The translations under genes and the position numbers were made by a program. From Caenimonas soli (GTDB lineage: Bacteria > Pseudomonadota > Gammaproteobacteria > Burkholderiales > Burkholderiaceae_C), in contig NZ_JABJVV010000003.1 of the NCBI RefSeq assembly GCF_013155545.1, positions 62,001-126,000 on the forward strand: 64,000 nucleotides of DNA, read 5' to 3'. The notes under the pieces are model-generated. The model worked only from the letters and a program-made list of their open reading frames with translations. It was not told the origin of the DNA and did not search any database. Shown one piece after another: positions 57,923 through 64,000 of this stretch. Position 1 is the stretch's first letter. Every line of letters begins with the position of its first letter.

Positions 57923-59376
57923 TGGAAAGGCCTCACAGCATGAGCGAAGACCTGTGGCGGCTGCCCGCCACCGAATTGCAGCGGCGCTACCGCGAGCGCA
58001 GCCTGACGCCGCTGGCAGTGGCGCAGGCTTGCCTGGGGCGGCTGGAGGCGGTAAATCCCAAGATCAACGCCGTTATCGCCCGGCGCGATCCGGCGTTCAT
58101 CGAGGAAGCCACGGCATCGGCCCAGCGCCATGCGCAGGGCCGGCCGCTGTCCGCGCTCGACGGCATTCCGCTGACAGTGAAGGACAGCCTGTTCACCGCC
58201 GACCAGCCCACCACCTGGGGCACGCCGGGCCTGCGCGATGACCGGTGCGGCCACGACGAGCTGGCGGTCGGCCGGGCGCGGGCGGCGGGCGCGCTGATCA
58301 TCGGCAAGACCAACGTGCCCGAATTCGCGCTGGAGGGCTACACGGCCAATCCGCTGTTCGGCGTCACGCGCAATCCCTGGGACCCGGCGCTCACGCCCGG
58401 CGGCTCCAGCGGCGGCGCCGTGGCCGCGGTCGCCAGCGGCATCGCGCCGCTGGCGATCGGGCAGGACGGCGGTGGCTCGATCCGACGGCCAGCCGCGCAC
58501 ACGGGCTTGGTAGGCCTCAAGCCATCGCTGAGTGCCGTGCCGCGCGAGCACGTGTTGCCCAGCCTGCTGCTGGACTTCGAAGTGATAGGTCCGCTGGCGC
58601 GCACGGTGGCGGATGCCCGGCTGCTGTTCGACGTCATGCGCGGCCCGTCGTCCGTGGACCGGTCGTCGATGGCGGCCGCCTATGCAAATGCCTCCATAGT
58701 GGCGCGCGAAGATGGATCCCGGGTCAAGCCCGGGATGACAACGCCGCTGCGCATTCTTTACGTCGAACGCTTCGGCACTGCCCCGCTGGATCCGCAGGTC
58801 GCGCACAGCGTGGGCCAGGCCGTGCAACAACTCGCCGCGCTGGGCCACCATGTCGACAGTGGCGCGCTGCCGCTGAATCTGGATTTCTATGGCGAGGCCT
58901 GGCCGCAAATCGGCCAGATCGGTCTCGCCCACCTGTTCCAACGGCATCCGCAGTGGGCAGCGCAGGCATCGCAGAAGTACCGCGACATGGCCGAACAGGG
59001 CCGCGGATTGCCGGCCGCACGGCTCTGGCAGATCATGGAACATGTGAGGCAATTGCGGCGCGATACCACGGCACTGTTCGAGAAGATCGATGTCATCGTG
59101 ATGCCCTCGGTCGCCGCGTTGCCCTGGGCCGCCGAAGCGGCCTACCCGACCCACATCGACGGACACGAAGTCGGCCCGCGTGGCCACGCTGTCTACACCG
59201 GCTGGGTCAACGCGGCCGGGCTGCCGGGGCTGGCCCTGCCTTGCGCGCCTTCGCGCGAGGGCCTGCCCATCGGCATGCAACTGATCGGCGCCTACGGGGC
59301 CGACGATCAACTCCTAGACCTCGGCGCTGCCTACGAGGCCGCCCATCCCTGGGCCGGCCGCTGGCCCACCCTTTGA
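57922..59376 (+). CDS. Amidase signature family protein
   Basis: This 484-residue amidase has the Ser-cis-Ser-Lys triad K87, S162 and S186 (VKDS, GGSSGG, QDGGGSIRRP). It hydrolyses amides of unknown acyl chain and may open a product of the upstream enzyme. A short palindrome at 58716-58736 is read in frame as GSRVKPGM, an insertion near residues 265-274. ATG at 57922 overlaps the DctM stop; MSEDLW at 57940 is an alternative start. Confidence 0.9.
   Translation: MERPHSMSEDLWRLPATELQRRYRERSLTPLAVAQACLGRLEAVNPKINAVIARRDPAFIEEATASAQRHAQGRPLSALDGIPLTVKDSLFTADQPTTWGTPGLRDDRCGHDELAVGRARAAGALIIGKTNVPEFALEGYTANPLFGVTRNPWDPALTPGGSSGGAVAAVASGIAPLAIGQDGGGSIRRPAAHTGLVGLKPSLSAVPREHVLPSLLLDFEVIGPLARTVADARLLFDVMRGPSSVDRSSMAAAYANASIVAREDGSRVKPGMTTPLRILYVERFGTAPLDPQVAHSVGQAVQQLAALGHHVDSGALPLNLDFYGEAWPQIGQIGLAHLFQRHPQWAAQASQKYRDMAEQGRGLPAARLWQIMEHVRQLRRDTTALFEKIDVIVMPSVAALPWAAEAAYPTHIDGHEVGPRGHAVYTGWVNAAGLPGLALPCAPSREGLPIGMQLIGAYGADDQLLDLGAAYEAAHPWAGRWPTL
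58716..58736. repeat. Palindromic repeat inserted inside the amidase gene
   Basis: ATCCCGGG and CCCGGGAT flank TCAAG. On the minus strand this reads as the proteobacterial repeat translated HPGLDPGS. It keeps the amidase frame open, adding about ten residues. A decayed copy sits at 33747-33761. Confidence 0.8.
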
Positions 59377-59413
59377 ACCGAAACACCCAACGACCATCCA
59401 ACGGAGACATCTC

Positions 59414-60391
59414 ATGCAACGTCGTCATTTCATCCAGGCTGCGGGACTCGCAGCGACCACCTTCGCCGTGCCCACGCTGCGCGCCCAATCCTGGCCCAGC
59501 GGACCGATCCGCATCGTTGTCGGCTTTCCGCCCGGCGGCGGCGCCGACGCGCTGGCCCGCGTCGTCGGCCAGAAGCTGGGCGATTTGTGGAAGCAGCCGG
59601 TGGTGATCGAGAACAAGGCCGGCGCCTCCGGCACGCTGGCCGCCGAATACGTGGCCCAGCAGGCCAGCGACGGCACCACCCTGCTGCTGACCACCATCAA
59701 CAGCCACGCGCTGGCCCCCGCCGTGCTGCCCAAGCTGCGCTATCACCCGGAACGCGACTTCGTTCCCGTCGCGCTGCTGGGCCTCACGCCCAACCTGCTG
59801 ATTGCCGGCGCCATGCAGCCGGCCAAGACGGTGCAGGAAGTGGTGGCCCTGTGCAAGGCGCAGCCGGGCAAGGTCACCTTCGGCTCCGCCGGTCCCGGCA
59901 CCGCCCAGCATTTCGCGCTCGAGCTGTTCAAGCTGCGCGCCAAGGTCGACGCGTTGCATGTGCCGTACAAGGGCAGCGGCCCGCTGCTCACCGACCTCGT
60001 CGGCGGACAGATCCAGTACAGCTTCGAAACCATGACCGCCGCCACGCCCCATGTGAAAAGCGGCCGGGTGATCGCCGTCGCCCAGACCCGCGCCAAGCGC
60101 GTCACGGCCTATCCGAACGTGCCCACGATGCAGGAGCAAGGTTTCGCCGGCTTCGAGACCTTCAACTGGTACGGCATCTCCGGTCCCGGCAAACTGCCCG
60201 CGCCGATCGCCGCGAAGATGAACAAGGACATCAACGCCGTGCTGACGCTGGCCGACGTGCGCGAGAAGTTCGAAGCTTTCGGCGTCGAGGACGGCGGCGG
60301 CTCGTCCGAGAAGTTCGCCGAGCTGGTCCGCTCCGAAATCGCCAAATGGGCGAAGGTGGCCAAGGAAGCCAACGTCCGCGTGGACGGCTGA
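59414..60391 (+). CDS. Bug/TctC-family solute receptor
   Basis: This 325-residue periplasmic receptor starts with a Tat-like signal (MQRRHFIQAAGLAATTFAVP) and then SGPIRIVVGFPPGGGADAL and VIENKAGASG. It belongs to the same family as the receptor at 36569 but is clearly diverged. No tctAB is near. It lies 37 bases past the amidase stop, so it may be in the same transcript. Confidence 0.92.
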   Translation: MQRRHFIQAAGLAATTFAVPTLRAQSWPSGPIRIVVGFPPGGGADALARVVGQKLGDLWKQPVVIENKAGASGTLAAEYVAQQASDGTTLLLTTINSHALAPAVLPKLRYHPERDFVPVALLGLTPNLLIAGAMQPAKTVQEVVALCKAQPGKVTFGSAGPGTAQHFALELFKLRAKVDALHVPYKGSGPLLTDLVGGQIQYSFETMTAATPHVKSGRVIAVAQTRAKRVTAYPNVPTMQEQGFAGFETFNWYGISGPGKLPAPIAAKMNKDINAVLTLADVREKFEAFGVEDGGGSSEKFAELVRSEIAKWAKVAKEANVRVDG

Positions 60392-60394
60392 GCG

Positions 60395-61165
60395 ATGGGG
60401 CAAGCCCACCAGATCGAGGTAACGCAGGCCCTGGTCCAGGCCCGGCAACAGCGCCGGGCCTGTGACGCCTCCACCTTCATCGACGCCCTGCGCGACGCGG
60501 CCGATGCCTACGCCGTGCAAGGCCTGGTCGCCCAGGCGCTGCACGGTCCCGACGCGGCCTTTCCCCGTTACTGGAAATCCGGCGGTCCGTCGCGCGAGGC
60601 CACGGCCACCCACGCGCCGCTGCCGGCCGAGGGCGTCTGGCCCAGCCCCGCCGATGCGCGGCGCTGGCCCTGCAACATCCGCCTGATCGAAGTCGAGATC
60701 GCCCTGCGGCTCGGCCGCGACGTCACGCCGCTCAAGGCTGCCGAGGTCACGCCAGACGCGGCGCGCTCGCTGGTCGATGCGATGACGGTGTCTATTGAAC
60801 TGGTCGACTCGCGCTGGCTGCAAGGCGTGCAGGCGCCGGCGCTGCTGAAGCTCGCCGATCTGCAATCGCATGGCGCCTTGGTGCTGGGCGAATGGATTCC
60901 TTTCGCGGCGCGGGACTGGGCAGCGCAAGCGGTGGCCGTGCACATCGGCGCCGGCTCACCCGTGACATTCAAGGGCAGCCAATCGATGGGCGATCCGGCC
61001 TGGGTGCTGCCGGCGTGGTTGCGCCACGCCACGCGCGATGGTCACGCGGCGCCGCGCGGAACGGTGGTCACGACGGGCACCTGGTGCGGGATGCTGCCGG
61101 CCCATGCCGGCGACCTCGTGACGGCCCGCTTCGAGGCCATCGGCGAGGCCTCGCTCCAGCTCTAG
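60395..61165 (+). CDS. FAH-family hydratase (2-keto-4-pentenoate hydratase-like)
   Basis: This 256-residue protein has the FAH-type metal motif NIRLIEVEIALRLGRDV (E-x-E) and PLLKLADLQSHGALVLG-like strands and GTWCGMLPAHAGD. The family hydrates or decarboxylates alkyl 2-oxo acids. It begins 3 bases after the Bug stop. The 3' end overlaps the convergent ProQ gene by 4 bases. Its precise reaction is unknown. Confidence 0.85.
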   Translation: MGQAHQIEVTQALVQARQQRRACDASTFIDALRDAADAYAVQGLVAQALHGPDAAFPRYWKSGGPSREATATHAPLPAEGVWPSPADARRWPCNIRLIEVEIALRLGRDVTPLKAAEVTPDAARSLVDAMTVSIELVDSRWLQGVQAPALLKLADLQSHGALVLGEWIPFAARDWAAQAVAVHIGAGSPVTFKGSQSMGDPAWVLPAWLRHATRDGHAAPRGTVVTTGTWCGMLPAHAGDLVTARFEAIGEASLQL

Positions 61166-61800
61166 CCCAGGCTGAGCCGGACCGTGGCCGGGTCCATGCC
61201 GTACATCTCGGCGAACTCCTCGACGCTGCGGCCGCTGGCCTCGTAGGCGCGCCGCAGCGCCTCGCGTTTGGCCGCCTCCTCGCCGATCTGCGCGAAGGCT
61301 TCGCCCAAGGCGGAAACCGACAGCTCGTCCTGCGCGTGGACGCGCGCCATATAGTCCTCGCGTCCCAGGCCGCTGGCCTGGATGGCCTCGACCAGGCGCG
61401 ACCGCAACCACGGCCGGAGGTCCTCCTTGGAACGGGCCTGGCGCCGGCGGAACACTTCCATGATGGCGTGATGCACATGCTCGGGCGCGACATCTTCCAC
61501 CGGCAAGCCGTTCAGGTCGTGGCGCTTGTTGCCGGCGGCAACGCTTTCGAGGTAACGGGTGGAACGGGCGTGAACGCCCAGCGCGACCTTCAGATCTTCC
61601 TTCTTGAACTCATCAGGGTGCAGCGCCAGCAATTCCTGGAACACACCCAGCTTCAAGGGCAGGAAACGCGCCCCGAACATCTTGGGATAAAGCTGGAACA
61701 GGCGCTCCAGCACCTGATGCGCGGGCCGCTGCGCCCGGGGCGCCTTGGGCTTGGGTTTCTGCGGTGCGGATGGGACGGATTCGGAAACGGTATCGGACAT
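61162..61800 (-). CDS. ProQ/FinO-family RNA chaperone
   Basis: This 212-residue protein has a ProQ/FinO domain (about residues 25-140) with VLERLFQLYPKMFG, RFLPLKLGVFQELLALHPDE and LKVALGVHARSTRYLESVA. A helical tail follows. FinO-type proteins bind structured ends of sRNAs and mRNAs. The start MSDTVSES was preferred to a longer frame because the domain begins about 25 residues later. It is divergent from the FKBP gene, with 40 bases between starts. Confidence 0.92.
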   Translation of the reverse strand: MSDTVSESVPSAPQKPKPKAPRAQRPAHQVLERLFQLYPKMFGARFLPLKLGVFQELLALHPDEFKKEDLKVALGVHARSTRYLESVAAGNKRHDLNGLPVEDVAPEHVHHAIMEVFRRRQARSKEDLRPWLRSRLVEAIQASGLGREDYMARVHAQDELSVSALGEAFAQIGEEAAKREALRRAYEASGRSVEEFAEMYGMDPATVRLSLG

Positions 61801-61840
61801 GCCCCAGACTGTACGCACTTTTCCCGGGCAAAATCGAGCC

Positions 61841-62317
61841 ATGAAAATCGAAAAAGACACCGTGGTGACCCTGCGCTACAAGGTCGCCGACGCCAACGGC
61901 AAACTCATCGAGGAAAGCAAGGACCCGATGGTCTACCTCCATGGGGGTTACGAGAACACCCTGCCCAAGATCGAGGCCGCGCTGGAGGGGCGCGAGTCCG
62001 GCTTCGAAGTGACGCTGCAGCTCAAGCCCGAAGACGCGTTCGGCGTGCGCGACGAATCGCTGGTGCGCACCATCCCCAAGAAGGAATTCCCGCCCGGCGT
62101 GAAGGTCGGCGGCCAGCTGGAGGGCCACACCGACGAGGGCCATCCGCATGTCTTCCACGTGATGAAGATCAAGGGCGACACCGTGCATCTCGACGGCAAC
62201 CATCCGCTGGCGGGCAAGGAGCTGCGCTTCGCCATCAAGGTGACGGGTGTGCGCGCGGCCAGCGAGGAAGAGATCGCGCATCGCCACGTGCATGGCGCGC
62301 ACGGGCATCACCACTGA
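61841..62317 (+). CDS. FKBP-type peptidyl-prolyl isomerase (SlyD-like)
   Basis: This 158-residue isomerase has the SlyD pattern: TVVTLRYKVADANGKLIEES, LHGGYENTLPKIEAALEG, an insert-in-flap domain (about 70-125) and the closing strand RFAIKVTGVRAA. The tail is histidine-rich (HRHVHGAHGHHH) and could bind nickel or other metal, as in SlyD. AAAATCGAGCC precedes the start without a strong ribosome site. Confidence 0.92.
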   Translation: MKIEKDTVVTLRYKVADANGKLIEESKDPMVYLHGGYENTLPKIEAALEGRESGFEVTLQLKPEDAFGVRDESLVRTIPKKEFPPGVKVGGQLEGHTDEGHPHVFHVMKIKGDTVHLDGNHPLAGKELRFAIKVTGVRAASEEEIAHRHVHGAHGHHH

Positions 62318-62358
62318 GGCCGGGCGGCGATTGTCCTGCGCATAGGCCGGTGCGTCCC

Positions 62359-62386
62359 GCCCGCCGGCCTTTAGGGCCGGGCGGGC
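62359..62386. terminator. GC-rich hairpin downstream of the FKBP gene
   Basis: A stem of 7 plus 4 base pairs with one bulge and a 5-base loop lies 41 bases past the FKBP stop. No T tract follows, so it is a weak or factor-dependent terminator at best. Confidence 0.35.
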
Positions 62387-62431
62387 GACCCCATATCAAG
62401 GGATCGTCCCTTTTTGAACAGGAGCACCCCG

Positions 62432-63454
62432 ATGCCGAGCAGTCCCGTCCTCCAGATCAAGCCCCTGGGCTTTCCCTGGGAAACCGCAGATCCCTTCCTG
62501 TTCTGCGCCTACCACGACGATGCCTATCCCAAGGGCAACGGCCAGATGGCCCCTGCCGCATCGCTGGCCGGCCGGGAGATCGGCCAGGACTTCAGCCGCA
62601 AGGACGGCTGGAGCATGTACCACGGCGATACGGTGCCCGGCTTTCCGGGCCATCCACACCGCGGCTTCGAAACCGTGACGGTGGTGCGCAAGGGCCTGAT
62701 CGACCATTCCGACTCGCTGGGTGCCGCGGCGCGCTTCGGCCAGGGCGACGCGCAATGGCTCACTGCCGGCGGCGGCGTGGTGCATTCCGAAATGTTCCCG
62801 CTGCTGGAGACCGACAAGGACAACCCGCTGGAGCTGTTCCAGATCTGGCTGAACCTGCCCGCGCGCAACAAGATGGTGCCCGCGCACTTCACCATGTTCT
62901 GGGGCAAGGACATTCCGCGACTGGTGGCCCAGGATGAGGCCGGACGGGAAACCGAGATTTCGACCGTTGCCGGCCCGCTGGCGGGCGCCGGGCAGCCGTT
63001 GCCGCCGCCGCCCGATTCCTGGGCCGCGCAGCCGGATGCCGACGTCGCCATCTGGACCGTCCGCATGGCGCCGGGCGCGCGCTGGACGCTGCCGCCGGCC
63101 AAGGGCGATGGCACCAGGCGCAATCTCTACTTCTTCAAGGGCGACGCCGTGACCGTCGGCGGCCAGCGGGTGACCGGCCCTTCGGCGATCGAGATCCAGG
63201 CCGATGTGCCGGCGGAGCTCGTCAACGGCGATGCGCAGGCGGAGTTCCTGCTGCTGCAGGGCCGCCCGATCGGCGAGCCGGTGGCCCAGTACGGCCCGTT
63301 CGTGATGAACACGCAGGCCGAGATCATGCAGGCCATGCAGGACTACCGGCGCACCCAGTTCGGCGGGTGGCCCTGGCCCGACAGCGCACCGGTTCACGGG
63401 CTGGACACGCCGCGGTTTGCGCGGCATCCGGATGGGCGCGAGGAAAAGCCATGA
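62432..63454 (+). CDS. Pirin family protein
   Basis: This 340-residue bicupin has the pirin motifs GHPHRGFETVTVV and LTAGGGVVHSEMF, which hold the metal ligands (histidines and glutamate). A C-terminal cupin follows with WTVRMAPGARWTLPPA. It is longer than typical pirins (about 230-300). Some pirins act as quercetinases or regulators. AGGAG precedes the start. The stop overlaps the next gene as ATGA. Confidence 0.9.
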   Translation: MPSSPVLQIKPLGFPWETADPFLFCAYHDDAYPKGNGQMAPAASLAGREIGQDFSRKDGWSMYHGDTVPGFPGHPHRGFETVTVVRKGLIDHSDSLGAAARFGQGDAQWLTAGGGVVHSEMFPLLETDKDNPLELFQIWLNLPARNKMVPAHFTMFWGKDIPRLVAQDEAGRETEISTVAGPLAGAGQPLPPPPDSWAAQPDADVAIWTVRMAPGARWTLPPAKGDGTRRNLYFFKGDAVTVGGQRVTGPSAIEIQADVPAELVNGDAQAEFLLLQGRPIGEPVAQYGPFVMNTQAEIMQAMQDYRRTQFGGWPWPDSAPVHGLDTPRFARHPDGREEKP

Positions 63455-64000
63455 AATTCAAGATGGCCCCGAACTCGCTGTTCGCGGTGCTGCTGCGGTC
63501 GCCGTGGTGGATCAGCATGCTCATCGTCGCCGCGTTCGTGACGGCGGCCTTCGCGCTGTTGCCGGAACAGTACCGCGTGCTCGGGGCCATGGGCGCGGTG
63601 CCGTTTGCCGTCGTCGGCCTGGTCGCCCTGTGGCAGCAGCTGCGGCGACCCAGTGCCCGGCGGTCCGAGGAAATACTCGGGGCCGTGGGCACCATGAACT
63701 GGCCGGAATTCTCCGCCCTGCTGGAGGAAGGCTTCACCCAACAGGGCTATCGCGTGGAACGCATGCAGGGAGTGGCCGACTTTGCGCTCACGCGCGAAGG
63801 TGCGACCACGCTCGTCGCCGCGCGGCGCTGGAAGGCGGCGCGGCACGGCGAGGAGGCCTTGCAGGCGCTGCGCGATGCGGCGCAGACGCGCGGCGCCAGC
63901 AACTGCCTGTATGTGGCGCTGGGGGACCTCAGCGCCCAGGCGCAGGCTTTTGCCAAGCGCCACCAGATCCAGCTGATGCAGGGCCCGGCCCTGGCGCTCC
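63451..64000 (+). CDS. Membrane-anchored Mrr-like restriction endonuclease fold protein (3' end cut)
   Basis: The frame is open from ATG at 63451 to the window edge (183 residues seen). Two membrane segments (about residues 18-38 and 47-64) are followed by a cytoplasmic Mrr-like region: NWPEFSALLEEGFTQQGYRVERMQ, ADFALTREGATTLVAARRWK and an alpha-helical part. Active PD-(D/E)XK enzymes here have a Q/E-x-K pair; this has AARRWK, so catalysis is doubtful. It overlaps the pirin stop as ATGA. Confidence 0.8.
   Translation, partial: MKFKMAPNSLFAVLLRSPWWISMLIVAAFVTAAFALLPEQYRVLGAMGAVPFAVVGLVALWQQLRRPSARRSEEILGAVGTMNWPEFSALLEEGFTQQGYRVERMQGVADFALTREGATTLVAARRWKAARHGEEALQALRDAAQTRGASNCLYVALGDLSAQAQAFAKRHQIQLMQGPALAL

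Overview
The window is high-GC DNA packed with genes and reads as the chromosome of a betaproteobacterium of the order Burkholderiales, most likely family Comamonadaceae. The support is the recA-recX pair, sucCD, the TfpX-type pilin accessory gene, many Bug-type solute receptors and the DUF3717/DUF1289 protein. No rRNA, tRNA, CRISPR array, insertion sequence or prophage was seen. Both edges cut genes: yaeQ on the left and a membrane-anchored Mrr-like protein on the right.

Region 1 (1-4.5 kb) is housekeeping: yaeQ, two small coupled DUF genes, a holin-like membrane protein, a BepA-type M48 protease, the TfpX-type protein and moaC. Region 2 (4.5-19.1 kb, all on the minus strand) is the most distinctive part. 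It holds two PglL/Wzy-type glycan ligases, two nearly identical type IV pilins in tandem, a GAF-domain PilB/GspE-type ATPase, an MBL-fold phosphodiesterase, a CHASE2 adenylate cyclase, a double-FHA protein, a PP2C phosphatase and a CHASE2 Ser/Thr kinase. Each pilin has its own good sigma-54 promoter and its own terminator. The order suggests a pilus whose expression, glycosylation and motor could be tied to Ser/Thr phosphorylation and cyclic nucleotide signalling. This is the strongest candidate for an under-described system.

Region 3 (19.2-35.5 kb) is core metabolism and DNA maintenance: terC, sucDC, argC, recX, recA with a variant SOS box, a MarR regulator, a TctD/TctE-like two-component pair, a GST, a SPOR protein and birA. 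It also holds a SET-domain methyltransferase divergent from a topoisomerase III that carries a histone-H1-like linker and a SWIB domain. The SET/topB intergenic region contains a 43-bp perfectly alternating purine-pyrimidine tract.

Region 4 (35.5-48.4 kb) holds a LysR/Bug/TfdA-like dioxygenase locus, then a five-gene translationally coupled operon (glutamine synthetase-like, GNAT, iron alcohol dehydrogenase, gamma-Glu hydrolase, aldehyde dehydrogenase). That operon looks like gamma-glutamylation catabolism of an amino alcohol. An EamA transporter, an EF-G-like GTPase and a TTC38-type TPR protein follow.

Region 5 (48.4-61.2 kb) is a catabolic accessory region: a GlxA/AraC regulator, a class V aminotransferase, a GntR regulator, two Asp/Glu racemase-superfamily enzymes with altered catalytic cysteines, a hydantoinase, a full TRAP transporter, an amidase, a Bug receptor and a FAH-type hydratase. 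Region 6 (61.2-64 kb) holds a ProQ/FinO RNA chaperone, an FKBP-type isomerase, a pirin and the cut Mrr-like gene.
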